Shown here one piece after another: positions 45,595-57,500 of a DNA stretch of 64,000 nt (the stretch's first letter is position 1; every line of letters begins with the position of its first letter). The notes below the pieces were generated by a model, which searched no databases, was not told where the DNA came from, and worked only from the letters and a program-made list of their open reading frames with translations. The stretch spans positions 16,567,261 to 16,631,260 of the forward strand of contig OY755181.1 in NCBI GenBank assembly GCA_963576735.1, given 5' to 3'. The position numbers and the translations under genes are program-made. The stretch comes from Bedellia somnulentella (Eukaryota; Arthropoda; Insecta; Lepidoptera; Bedelliidae).

Positions 45595-45855
45595 CCGGGC
45601 TGCTAGTAGAATTCGGAAACTTCAAGCACTTTTATCTATGTGATTTATATCTATCATATTAGCGTTATCGATATCGTTTGATATCCCGTGATTTGAATGC
45701 TATTAAAAGGAGTAATTACTACTCAGAACCGTGGTATTTTATAGAGGTTTTTTTACTGTTAATGGGTATATGGTGAGTGAAAACACGTGAGGGAAGCTGG
45801 CAAAATCCGAATCGTTTGAAAAAGTATTAGGTTGATATATTTAATAAATAAATAA

Positions 45856-46046
45856 AGAGCTTATTCCATTACACTTTGTCGTTTCTGAATTCAGACGTCC
45901 TTCGAAGTTACTGCCGCAGACGCTTGTTATTTCACTACACTTTGTCTTCTTTTCAGAAGCCTAGCGTTCTGAACGTTATTCCACTAGTCTGAATTCAGAT
46001 TCTGTGGCTTTCAGACGTCTTCATTCTGACAAATGGAATAAGCTCT
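45856..46046. mobile_element. MITE with TAA target duplication
   Basis: 191 bases with perfect 15-base inverted ends AGAGCTTATTCCATT, flanked on both sides by TAA. This fits a PIF/Harbinger-type non-autonomous element. Inner CAGACGTC motifs add further internal symmetry. There is no coding capacity. Confidence 0.8.
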
Positions 46047-46315
46047 TAAAAAAACTTCCGATCATGATAACAATTCACAAACTCACAATATTTACTTCTT
46101 TTAATACAAATATTTACACGAACACGTAAAATGGCTTGACATTAAGCTTATTATCCTAACACAAATAGGAAAGTTGCCTCAAAATACAACGGCCTGAAAA
46201 TATTGGAAAAAAAAACGAAGTCAACACTCTACAGTTACTTCAATGATTTCATTGTTGGGAAGGCAGAGAAAATTGATCGTAGCATTGTAAGTTACGGTAA
46301 AAAAAGTACGATTAC

Positions 46316-46545
46316 CCTACGATTTACCCTTGGGTGTTCTAAGAGGCGACTGAGGGAATGGGGCTTTTCAAGTAGTATTTTGGGCGATGCGGTTGGATGG
46401 AGATCCATCACCAACGATACTTTATTTCTACCATCTTCTTCTCCATCAACTTCCAAATGTGGCTGAGAAGTTTCTAGCTCTGAAGCTCTGGCTACCCCTT
46501 TTGTGGATTTATGGCGTGAGTATATGTATGTATGTATGTGTATGC
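46316..46545 (+). mobile_element. S1, head truncated
   Basis: Begins at the GGTGTTCTAAGAGGCGACT part and runs to a clean (ATGT)n tail. Confidence 0.7.
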
Positions 46546-46944
46546 TACCTGGTCTTGAAACGTGAACCTATAAATTAATTTGTTTGATAAGGGCTCTTTA
46601 ATTATTAAATTTAATCCATTGTTTTCTTTTATTTGGCCTATTGAATGACATCACAATCATTTGTGTAAAAGTATTATGATTCCACCAATCACACGATAGT
46701 GTTGGTAATCGGCGGACGATAATTATCATATTACTAGATAATCTTATCAGTTTTTATTAAAATATCCTTTGGTGTTGAATTGAATTTGTGAATGAACAAA
46801 GACATTGTCTAGTGATAGTGAAAATATATTAGTTTGAGTGACTCGTGTGCGAAAAGATTTTTGGACATTGGTGGACTGTCACAGGTACTTACTATAAATA
46901 TGTTGTATATTATGTTTGGTTTTTTCAGTGTAGTGATGGTTTAG

Positions 46945-47100
46945 AATACATTTTTTCATTTATTTTGTGGATTAAGAATGATACGGCATGCATTAAAACA
47001 TTGATAAATGTAAATGAAACATGTAACGTTGGTCGGGATCATGCAAAATAGCATTCTGCATCTTCTACCAATACATGTGAAAAGAATGGCGTGAGAGATA
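46945..47100 (+). mobile_element. Family C repeat
   Basis: Plus-strand copy with GCATTAAAACATTGATAAAT, GTCGGGATCATGCAAAATAG and a closing GGCGTGAG. No tail. Confidence 0.45.
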
Positions 47101-47173
47101 GGGTTTTAGGGATTAGGATTAATAATAATATTAATTATCAGTTAAGATTCTTTATTTCATATTTATTTCTTTA

Positions 47174-47420
47174 TGCTGTGTAGTGTCGGCTTAGAATAGC
47201 ACTACCCCATTTCTTTCGGTGGGTGTACGTAAGAGGCGACTAACAGACTTGGGACTTTTTAAGGGATTTTTGGGCGATGCGGTTGGAGACCCATCACCAA
47301 CAACCTTTATACTACTATCTTTTCCCCACTCAACTTCCAAAAATGGCTAAGGAATTTATTATTTCTCAGCTCTGGCTACCCCTTTAAGGGATTTATAGCC
47401 GTGAGTATGTATGTATGTAT
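47174..47420 (+). mobile_element. S1 SINE-like repeat
   Basis: Full-length plus-strand copy. ATTCTTTATTTC follows the tail and also occurs 25 bases before the head. Confidence 0.8.
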
Positions 47421-47581
47421 TCTTTATTTCACCATCATTTTTGTTACGTGTCTAAAGTAACTAATGTGTGGAGAATAAGGAAACATCTACAGCGTAGAAA
47501 TTTCAATGCACGATGTAGGAATTGCATATATAAATGATAACGAATACTCGTAATTTATATCAACAGTTTTGTTACAAGTTA

Positions 47582-47823
47582 CACATACATACATACATAT
47601 ACTCATGGCCATCAATCCTAAAAAGGGGTAGTCAAGTCAGAGCGTCGGAGCTGAGCTGGAAACTTCTCAGCCAAATTTAGAAGTTGATAGAGGAGAAGAT
47701 GATAGAAATAAAGTATCGTTGGTGATGGGTCTCCAACCGCATCGCCCAAAAACCACCTAAAAAACCCCATGACCTTAGTCGTCGACAGGGGTTGTGACAT
47801 TCTAAGCCGGCACTACACGGCAA
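47582..47823 (-). mobile_element. S1 SINE-like repeat
   Basis: Full-length minus-strand copy between GTTACAAGT repeats (47571-47579 and 47825-47833). Confidence 0.8.
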
Positions 47824-48017
47824 AGTTACAAGTCACACTGTGATATAAAATGAATGTCTCCTCTGCTCTTGCACTGTCAGCAATCATTATTTGTTGTGAG
47901 CGAAATAGTGTTGCTACAATAGAATCGTAATTCAATAACCTTTAAACGATTAATTCAATTACTAGTATCGACTACTTTTTGGGATGTTTTCCATAAACTT
48001 TCGAGTTTCATTAATTA

Positions 48018-49063
48018 CTAGTGGATGGATCGGCCCAGCTTCGCACGGGTAGCGTTGGTTTATAAATATCCGAGGTTTCTTCAATCACTGCTCAAGGTTT
48101 GTGATATTTAGCGCAATGATCGCGATTTTTAGCACACCTGAACAGTGTAGCTTTGAGATTTTTAATGCGCTTTAATGAACGGTTCAGTACATACATACAT
48201 ATACTCACGGCTATAAATCCCTAAAAGGGGTAGCCAGAGCTAAGGAATTCAAAATTCCTCAGCCACTTTTGGAAAATTAAGTATCTCCGTTATTAAGCAA
48301 ATTTTCTAGTTGAGTTGAAGTGGAGTTGAACGCCATAAAGAATTTATAACAATCTAAAACAGAAACCATCCCGCGACGTTGGATGCAACTACTGGCGCCA
48401 TATAGTATGTAATATGTAAATTAGTAAGGATTTGGTTTTGGTCACGGGCGCGATGGCTTATTTCATGTACAATTTCGGTGTTTCTGTACCGATTTCTATG
48501 ATTCTTTTTTATTGAATTGGTTATAATGTCAACTTTTTTAAATTATGGATAAGTGGGAGTATTATAAACGTAAGAGTAAACAAATATATTCAGGATGCTC
48601 CGAACTGCTAAGCTATCGGGAGTTACCCGTGTTATTGTGCGTCAACCATAAAACCATATGGTGATAAAGGATATTTTTTAGACAATTTTATGAAGAATAT
48701 TTCCGTGATACATGATTTCTATGTAATTTTAACCATTAAGGATGCACACGCGACGGAAGCTTAAGAACTGGAGTAACTTCTCCCGTTTTTCCAAAATTTC
48801 CCAAAATTCCCCTTCACTACTCTGCTGAAAAGTATACTATAACCTGCCCAGGAGTATGAAGAATAATTGTGCCAAGTTTCGTTAAAATCCGTTGAGTAGT
48901 TTTGGTTTCCATAAGGAACATACAAACCAACAGACAGACAGACAGACAAAAATTTTACTGATTGCATTTTTGGCATCAGTATCGATCACCCCCTGATAGT
49001 TATTTTGAAAATATATTTCATGTACAGAATCGAGCTCTCTACAGATTTATTATAAGTATAGAT
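48018..49063 (+). mobile_element. RTE-like LINE-tail repeat, fullest copy
   Basis: Begins CTAGTGGATGGATCGGCCC and ends TTATTATAAGTATAGAT. It includes GGTTTTGGTCACGGGCGCGA, TTCTCCCGTTTTTCC and a CAGACAGACAGACAGAC run. A truncated S1 is inserted at 48191-48285. No open frame spans it, so it is non-autonomous. Confidence 0.7.
48191..48285 (-). mobile_element. 5'-truncated S1 inside the RTE-like repeat
   Basis: Only the tail-proximal 95 bases are present. The insertion splits the block CGGTTCAGTA/AGTATCTCCG, which is continuous in the copy at 50270, so the empty site is known. The short AGTA is present on both sides. Confidence 0.8.
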
Positions 49064-49660
49064 ATTATGTCCTGGGTATGTATGAGAGCAACTATCGGTG
49101 TTGTGTAAATTTTAACTGAAATTTCCTTCTTTGTTTTGTAAAAAGCGACTCAGGTACAAGTTGGCAAAACCAAAAACAGGGTACCATTCACTACAAAGAA
49201 ATGATCTCTAAAAAGCTACTTTAGTAACGTTCATATAATGCGAGAATTATATTAAAAAGAACGACACCAAGTGAAGTTAGACTCAGATTTATATTTTTAA
49301 TTATTAAAGATATGAAAAACTAAGTTAATTTCTCCTTAAGTGGGTATAACCCGACAGTATAAAACGAATACGGCAGCAAGTGAAAGTGTAGGTAGACTGA
49401 TAAACAAAGTAAATCTAGGTTACCGTTTTTAATCTGAGCAATATTACCGAATAAAAAAAGAACTACTTTCTTTTGAAGGAATAAAATATATATGACGTGG
49501 TGGGTTTATAAACATACAAATAAACAAATAAATTCATAAAAACTCAGAGACCGCGACAATACCATGTAAATATTTTTTATTTTGACTAGAACAAACAGCA
49601 CTATTATTTCGAAATGAGTGTATAGTAAACATTATTATGATATAATGAACTGTGCTAAGA

Positions 49661-49900
49661 TACATACATACATAAATACACTCACGCCAATAAAATCCTA
49701 AAAGGGCTAGCCAGATCTTCGGAAAAACAATCCTTAGCCACTTCTGGAAGTTGCGTGGGGATGAGATTTACAATTTACACAAAGGTTTTTGGTTGTGGGT
49801 CTCCAACTGTATCGCCTAAAAACTCAAAATGACTTAAAAAAACCCATTGGGGTATTGACCCTTAACCGTCTCGTACAAGGGTGCGCATTGTCTTACATAA
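49661..49900 (-). mobile_element. S1 SINE-like repeat, diverged
   Basis: Minus-strand copy with many substitutions and a lost head. Confidence 0.6.
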
Positions 49901-49992
49901 CTTTTTAACTCCTATCATCGGAGGTCCAAAAATATTTCACATATCTTTGAAAATAAAAATGATTAGTCTTCATTAAAAATTCAAAACATTGA

Positions 49993-50100
49993 TCGGGGGG
50001 CGAAAGCCCCTTTGCAGGGGAAGAAAAGCTAGGTCACATTTAACTAGGTCTGGTTAGGTTATGTCTAAAACGAGCGTTGGAGCAAGCACCTTAAATGCAT
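49993..50100. repeat. GGGGGCGAAAGCCCC repeat
   Basis: Small hairpin GGGGGCGAAAGCCCC followed by GAAAAGCTAGGTCACATTTA, TTAGGTTA runs and AAAACGAGCG. Shared with 53105-53285. Confidence 0.55.
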
Positions 50101-50164
50101 TATCTGTATTTTAAATATATGGAAAATTATTTTATTGAAATAGTTAGCAAATTTTGGAATAAAA

Positions 50165-50904
50165 CGCTATGAAGTATTTATAACAATCTAAAAAAGAAAT
50201 CATTTAAATTTATTAAATTTATAGCACTCCCTGAACAGTGTAGTTTGGTGATTTTGAATGCGCTTTTATGAACGGTTCAGTATTTCCGTTTATTAGCAAA
50301 TTTTGGAATAAAACGATATGAAGTATTTATAATAATCTAAAAAGAAATCATTACGTGATGTAGGATGCAATTACTGGCGCCATCTAGTATGTAATATGTA
50401 AATTAGTAACGATTTGGTTTTGGTCACGGGCGCGTTGGCTTGTTTCATGTATAATTTCGGTGTTTCTCTACCGATTTCTATAAAAAAAATTATTGAATAG
50501 GTAATAATGCTACCTTTTTAAATTAATGAGAGTATTATAAACGTAAGAGTAAACAAATTTAATCAGAATTCTCCGAACTGCTATCAGGAGTTACACGTGT
50601 TATTGTGAGTCAACCATAAAAGATAGACATATACTGTAGCGGGATTTTTTTTAGATAATTTCACGACGAATATTTTCGTCATACATGATTTCTATGTAAG
50701 TTTACCCATTAGAGGCTGCACGCGCGACGGAAGCTTAAAAAATGGAGTAACTTCTCCCGTTTTCCCAAAATTTCCCAAAATTCTCCTTCACTACTCTGCT
50801 GAAAAGTATACTATAATCTGCCCAGGAGTATGAAGAATAATTATTTTGAAAATATATTTCATGTACAGAATTGACCTCTCTACCGATTTATTATAAGTAT
50901 AGAT
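50165..50904 (+). mobile_element. RTE-like LINE-tail repeat, deleted copy
   Basis: Matches 48120-49063 but lacks the CAGACAGAC section; the joint falls at AATAATTATTTTG, consistent with a microhomology deletion. It ends TTATTATAAGTATAGAT. Confidence 0.7.
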
Positions 50905-51069
50905 GAAAGGACACAGAAAACTTGGGAACCGCTGGGCAAACGAGGTTTTAACTTTGAGAACTGGAGCCTGGAAGTTACGCTTATGAAGCATTTTGCCATA
51001 ATTTTGAAACATTTTGTGTATAAGTTTTCAGTTTCAATAAGTATTATTTACGGACGCCAAGAAGTTCAG

Positions 51070-51935
51070 TTTCACGATACAGTTCAAATGTAGGAAATTT
51101 ATGGGGCTTTTAAAGAAGTGTCTTAAGAACCGCTCTTTGTGCCCTCTCTAGTACAATTATTATTGACGATGCACACCCTCCCCACGCGATAATATAATAG
51201 TTTATTATTGATTGACATAGTGCAAGATATACTGTTTTGACAATGTATTCATCGGTAACCTCCCTTAACAATTTCATTACGAAAATCAACTTTCGCGTGC
51301 GTTCAGAGGTAATACTGACATGTTCCCTAAATTCAGATTTTCATCAACAGTAATGCCTACCTAACAATTTTAGCGGATGTAATGGAGCTACAAGAACATG
51401 TGCACGAGTGTGTGATCGATACTTCTTGATAAAAGGAGCAAGTGCCGTCATGTACCTTGATGGAGCTTAGATTAGTCGGGGGTGCGTATGCTTTAGATTT
51501 CGTGGCGTTGGTAGTAAGGAGGTTATATTTGAGCCATCTTGTAAGTTGGTCTAAGCCATTTTGTGCGGCGTGGGTGTACAGCCGTCCAAGATGTATCTTG
51601 GAAAATAATGGCTGTATCGTCAGCATAGCATAAAAGGTCAGCATTTATTGGGATATTACTACAAATGTCGTTCATGTAAATAAGAAACAAGGGTGGATCA
51701 AGAATACTGCCTTGAGGGACCCCGAACATGATATCATTTATACCGCTCTTTAGTTCACCAATCTTTGTGCATTGTTTCCGGTCGGTTAGGTAACTTGAAA
51801 ACCAATTTATATCAATGCCGCGAATACCTAGACCCTCCATTTTTCGTAGTAGGATGACAGGTGTACAATTATAAAGAGTGATTATTATGAACACAAATCG
51901 TTATAAAGACCACGAATATCGAAATTTTGTTAGTA
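51070..51935 (-). pseudogene. Jockey-like reverse transcriptase relic
   Basis: On the minus strand the blocks read in order: GIDINWFSSYLTDRKQC, FGVPQGSILDPPLFLIYMND and LCYADDTAIIF with the YADD core. After a frameshift comes the GLDQLTRWLKYN thumb region, which fades toward 51100. It has several frameshifts and is far from intact. Confidence 0.75.
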
Positions 51936-52237
51936 ATTGAAACGTTTTTAGTTATAACATGAAAATATGTAAGTTTATTTTATCTTGTTATATTATATTT
52001 TTATTTAAATTAGGCGGTGTCGGCTGAAAACCAGCGAGTCTCGGAACGGTCTGTGTCCCGTTCCAGGCACACATGCTGAGACGACACACTTTTGGCAATG
52101 TTCATTTAATATTTTTTTATGTGTTTTGTATTATGTGTTATTCTGTTTTTGTTTGTGTGTGCGTGTTAATTTTCCAAATAAATGTCTGAATCAATATGAT
52201 TTAGAATTTTATGTGAGCCAATATGGACCCCTCTTAC

Positions 52238-52408
52238 AAACACATAAACATAAACATAAACGTTCACGCCGTTTATCCCCGAAGGGGTTGGCAGAGGTAC
52301 CAATACTCCTGAACTCACATGGCAAGCGCTATCTAGTTTCCAGAGAAGGTACCCACGTTTTGCTTAGACAGTGTACTCACGTGATAGGGGGCAGGCCTAT
52401 CTTACAAA
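52238..52408 (-). mobile_element. T1 SINE, 3' part
   Basis: Minus-strand tail (AAACATAAACATAAACG) and body of T1. The tRNA-like head is missing; the copy stops inside GGCAGGCCTATC and abuts an S1 piece. Confidence 0.7.
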
Positions 52409-52738
52409 CACCCCAGGAAGAAATGGGGTAGGATGCGTGGATCCACCCGTATGGACAAGATGGACATGCCCACAACCCTAATTGACTAGCAACCCCACAC
52501 TTCGATTGTCTGTTAAGGCTAAAATTAATATGCAAATAATAACATACACTAAGTCGCAAATTGATATTTTTTTTGAGTAAGTGGGTTATTCCGTGATGAA
52601 GTGCTACATCGTAACCGACTATGACTCCTTAGGGACTTATTTGATTTTTAGGCCACTATTCCCATTCCCACAACCTTATTTGAGGGCTGGATACGCCTGT
52701 GATGGGTAGTGCTATTCTGAGCCGACACTACACAGCTA
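52393..52738 (-). mobile_element. S1 head split by 0.26 kb
   Basis: CCAGGAAGAAATGGGGTAG ends at about 52431 and TAGTGCTATTCTGAGCCGAC starts at about 52699. The two adjoin in every intact S1. The intervening 52432-52698 is not in other copies and would be an insertion. Confidence 0.5.
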
Positions 52739-53079
52739 CCCGTTGGGTAACATTTCGAATATTCGAATATTTTAAATCCGAATTTCAACATTCAGAAAAC
52801 GGTTTACAGAATTTACGTATCACAGATGCTTTATTTTCCACAACTTCATTAGTACATAAATACATTTTCCAGAAGTATCACTTCCCAGAAAAACTAAAAC
52901 CAGATTATTAAAATGAATTTTTTGCTTTTACCAACTATATCTTTTACTATAATCTCATTATTCCAAAGGTTTAAAAGACCGAAGTAACTTTATCTATAGT
53001 CTTACAAATCGTAAATCTCTTTAACTAGATATTATTTATGTTACAAAAATTGGATAAATAAAATGCGGATGCATGCCTG

Positions 53080-53345
53080 TTTGTATGTATACTTGCTTGC
53101 TTGTTTGCATGCTTGGTTGCATGTCAGGGGGTGCAGGGGGGCAGACCCCCCTGCTTGGGGGGGTCGGGGGGCGAAAGCCCCCTACAGACAAAGAAAAGTT
53201 AGGTCACATTTAGTTAGGTTAGATTAGGTTGGACTATGTATAAAACGAGCGCAGCGGAGCGCAGCGGAGCGAGCACCTAAATGCCTGATGCATGCCTATA
53301 TGCATATTTGCTTGCTTGCAGTTTGCTTGCAGTTTGCTTGCATGC
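53080..53345. repeat. TTGCATGC/TTGC-rich repeat with GGGGGCGAAAGCCCC core
   Basis: Short tandem TTGCTTGC and TGCATGC runs on both sides of a G/C-rich hairpin (53125-53185), then the GTCACATTTAGTTAGGTTAG block shared with 49993. GCGCAGCGGA is repeated near 53250. Confidence 0.55.
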
Positions 53346-54290
53346 TTGCTACACATAGGGGACGGGGGGCGGGGTATACTACTTACATAAAATATGCCTG
53401 CAAAATTATTCATAGCAGTAGGTATCATTCAATACATCTGTATTTCAAATGTATGGAAAATGATTTTTTGGAATAGTGATTATTCGGAAAAGCAATATTG
53501 CGCAATTAAGGTATATCTGGTTTTTAATTCTGTGGGAATCCGTTCTAGTGGTTAATCATAATGATAGTAAAGAAAAAAAAAGTCAATCGATAATCTGGAA
53601 TGTAAGAATATGGCATTTGAAATTTCGGTGAAACAATATTATGGCAATTAAAAAAAAGTCGATTAGTTTTCGGTAAAATAATATTCGGGTTTAAAAGTTT
53701 CGGATATACAGTATGTAACCGTAAAGTTCTGAAATTTAAACCCTTAATACTACTTCTCTTTTTCCTAAGTTGTTATTTTATTCTTTTTGTCAGATTTTTC
53801 ACAATAATATTAACTAGTGTATTCTATAAATATTTAAGAGAAGACGTTTACCCGCAATAGTTTTAAAATGTTGTCAACACTCAATCAACGATATTGTTAC
53901 CAGAATGTAAGACCTCAAGCATGTTACTTATCATGTAATTTCTCATATCTGTAGTCTGCATATAATATATGCATATAACTAAATAAATTTCCACTACATA
54001 CTTTAACTAGACCGATACAATGCAATAATTGAACCAACTGACTACATAGAAATAAGGCCGTATACATGATAACGCAAACGCTCACTGTTGTGGCACGCTT
54101 TGAGTTGAGTGGTTTTTGGATAGAAATTGTTTGCGGTATTGGGGTAGGCTTATTTCCAACATTTTAATTTCAAAAGCTTACCTGTCCGGATAGCATGTGG
54201 AGATATCTGCCATCAATACGTCCATTTAGTCAAACTTTCAGAATAATATTTTAATTCCAATTAACGACTAATTGTTTTCATGGGATTTTG
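53346..54290. other. Spacer upstream of the cadherin gene
   Basis: AT-rich sequence without a recognised repeat or gene. It may hold upstream regulatory sequence or a non-coding first exon of the cadherin. Confidence 0.4.
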
Positions 54291-54294
54291 AACC

Positions 54295-54303
54295 TATATA
54301 AGG
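54295..54303 (+). promoter_or_regulatory. Possible TATA box of the cadherin gene
   Basis: TATATAAGG lies about 170 bases before the start codon. The sequence just before 54416 looks like a splice acceptor, though, so the real promoter could be farther upstream. Confidence 0.25.
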
Positions 54304-54415
54304 ATACATAAGGTGACATGGTTTCATAGATACAATGTTACATGACAAAGGGTTGCCTTACGATAAATCCCTTATTAATATGATCCTACTTTAAAAATAT
54401 TTTATTTATTTTCAG

Positions 54416-54466
54416 ATGCATGCAGAAGTTTCAAAACCAACTATGTAAAACAAAACGGCATACAGA
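54416..54466 (+). other. Cadherin 5' untranslated segment with a small upstream ORF
   Basis: An acceptor-like TTTATTTTCAG ends at 54415. The leader opens with ATG and a 10-codon frame that stops at TAA (54446-54448), 18 bases before the main ATG. This could dampen translation. Confidence 0.5.
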
Positions 54467-54527
54467 ATGAAGTGGACTGTTATAAGTTTATTAGTCTTTA
54501 CGATAATTTCCACAACTGAAGCACAAT
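54467..54527 (+). CDS. Cadherin exon 1 (signal peptide)
   Basis: ATG at 54467, donor GTAAGT, leaves phase 1. Encodes a short basic start, a hydrophobic core (VISLLVFTII) and a small-residue cleavage region before Gln. Confidence 0.85.
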
Positions 54528-57500
54528 GTAAGTAAATGTCTATAAGTACACGAATTTTTCATTTGAAGTGCGAGTCTGTATTAGGGAGTATAGATTCTCG
54601 TCAACAAGATATCTTATATATAAGATATATGTTAAGATATATCAACAGTTGTATGTAACCCGGTGGCATCTGAAATGGATTGTTGGGTGTATCGGAACAA
54701 AGCTCTTTTTTCAAAACATGGAGTTATACATTTTAACAACGAAAGTAATATTTTAGAGAAAGTCATCAAACCTCTACACCTTACTTACATAGAGTCTATG
54801 TAACACTCAGTCCCAGCCCATAAATTGAAGTCACCCCGTGCTGGTTTGATGTGAACTTGACAGACGAACTGATCGTACAAAGGATTGACTTTGACTGGTG
54901 TTTACAAAGAAATACCTTCTCAAAACTTGATCGAAATAGCGAGCCACTAGTAACTCATTTTCAGAGAAGTGAAGACAGCCGCCGCAGATCGTCTAATGTG
55001 TGGGCGTGGGTAAATGGCCAAACCGTCCCCCTGATTACGTATCTTTTGCGACTGACCATTGTGTCGCAAGTTGCACGATTATCGCTGTCAATGTCATAAA
55101 TTTGTATGCGTTTTGACACTTTTGACAGCGACAATTATGCAACTTGCGTCACAATCGTGGTCGCTAAAGATACGTAATCAGGGCGCGTACTAACAACATA
55201 CATACAAATACTCACGGCTAGAAGCCAGAGCTTCGGAATAAGAAAATTTTCAGCCACTTTTGGAACTTGCAAGGATAAGATTGTAAAACAAAGGTCTTGG
55301 GTCTTCAAACGCATCGCCCAAATATCACTTAAAAACCCTAATACCCTTAGCCGCCTATTACGAACACCCACGGGAAGAAATGGGGTTGTGCTATTCTAAG
55401 CCGACTCTACACAGAGTCAAAGAATTATGAACCCCTCATTACCTAAAGTATAAAACACATGAATGCAGCTTATATATTTAACATCAACTCTTATACATAC
55501 ATACACACATATACTCATAGCTATAAATCCCTAGGAGGGGAGAGCCAAAGAATTAGAAATTCCTCAGCCACTTTTGGAGATGTGAGTGGGAAAAAGATGG
55601 TAAAATAAAGGTTTTCGGTGATGGATCTCCAACCGCATCGCCCAAAAATCCCTTAAAAGCCCCAATACCGTTAGTCGCTTCTTACGTACACCCACCGGAA
55701 GAATTGGGGTAGTGCTATTCTAAGCCGACACTTGGCTGACAGCAATATATAATAATGATAAAAAACACGATTGTTACAGCGATATGTTCGTACTTCACCT
55801 CGGTGCCGAAGGAACCGCGTCCGAATATATTAGAAGAAGATTTCACAGGTGAGTCCAAATCTTTAGTACTCTTTGTATAAAATACTAGTACTTACTATTT
55901 TCCCGAATTAAAACATTAATGTTAGTTATCATACGTATCAATCAAATTGTTCATGAAATTTGTCGAATCGTTTATTTGTAGATAATTTATTTGATTTCTT
56001 ACTTACCTACTTAATTATACTCACGCCCGTTGTTTCGATCGGGATATGTAGAGACACTTATATCGATCTTACACTTATATATATATATAGATCGTCACTT
56101 TGTACGATCCTGGCAAATCTCTCTTGCTTCTGTCACATTCATCATTCCTCTCATACATGCTCTTTTAGTCTTTTCACTACTTTATTTGATTTTCTGTAAC
56201 TGTAGCACCTATGGTGCAGTATCGACAAATAAACGGTGGCAAAATATAGAAATTGTTAGGTTAAAATTACACTAATACCTCCGGTTTTATCGTCTCGAGA
56301 CTGGGTAATATTGTTGGATGATTTATTAGTTTACTTGTACTTACTTATTTGCACCCGAGTTCTGAATTGAGTATTCCAGCTGAGAACCACTTAAGTATCG
56401 TTCTGTCGCATTGAAATCTTAACAACTGAATGAGACAAAACGATACTTAAGTTGTTCTCAGCTGGAATACTCAATTCAGAAATCGGGCGTTAATGTACTT
56501 CTACTTATTCAAATTGTCATCTTTGTCCTAGAATTGAACGAAGTGCAGAAACCACCAATTGAGTATACTTAACTAAATTCTTTTTTAAATCTTTTTGTTC
56601 ATGAAAACCTCATGTGGGGATTATTACTAATAATTAAAGAATAAATAAAGGAAAGAAAAATTTCGACACAGGCGGGGATAGAAGAATTTCGCACTGGCAG
56701 CCAACTGACACGGTAGCTCAGTTGGCAGAGCGTCGGGGCGTTTACCCGAGGTCGCGGGTTCGATCCCCGCCTGTGTCGAAATTTTTCTTTCCTTTATTTA
56801 TTCTTTAATTATTAGTAATAATCCCCACATGAGGTTTTCATGAACAAAAAGATTTAAATTATGTGATAGTTAGGCGTTTTCAACATTTGCATTCTATCTG
56901 AAAAGGTAGACAAGTGGCCTTTCGAATTAGTAATAATTCGGAGGTAGGAAACGCAAACACTACTTAAACGTGTAAAAGAAATAAAGGATAGAAGAATTTC
57001 ACACTGGCAGCCAACTGACACGGTAGCTCAGTTGGCAGAGCGTCGGGGCGTTTACCCGAGGTCGCGGGTTCGATCCCCGCCTGTGTCGAAATTTTTCTTT
57101 CCTTTATTTATTCTTTAATTATTAGTAAATTCTTTTTGTTTTTTGTAATATAAAATATGAATAACATTTACCTTTCAGGTGTAACTTGGTCAATGAGACC
57201 CTTGATTCCTGCTCCTCTGAGAGAGGATGTATGTATGGACGCCTATACTTCTACTGGTAATTTTGGCACTCAGGCCATCTATATAGAAGAGGAGATTGAA
57301 GGAGAAGTCGTCATCGCTAAACTCAACTATGATGGTTATTATTCTTTTATGCATATTTACGTCTAGAACCCCAGAGAGAAAATGCTTAAAGAACAACTTA
57401 CTCTTCTGCCTCTTTAAGAAATACGTAGTTTATAAAATTTTAGCCAAGATAAAAGAATCGTCATTTATTTACTTAAAGCCGTTGCTATATAAATTCATAT

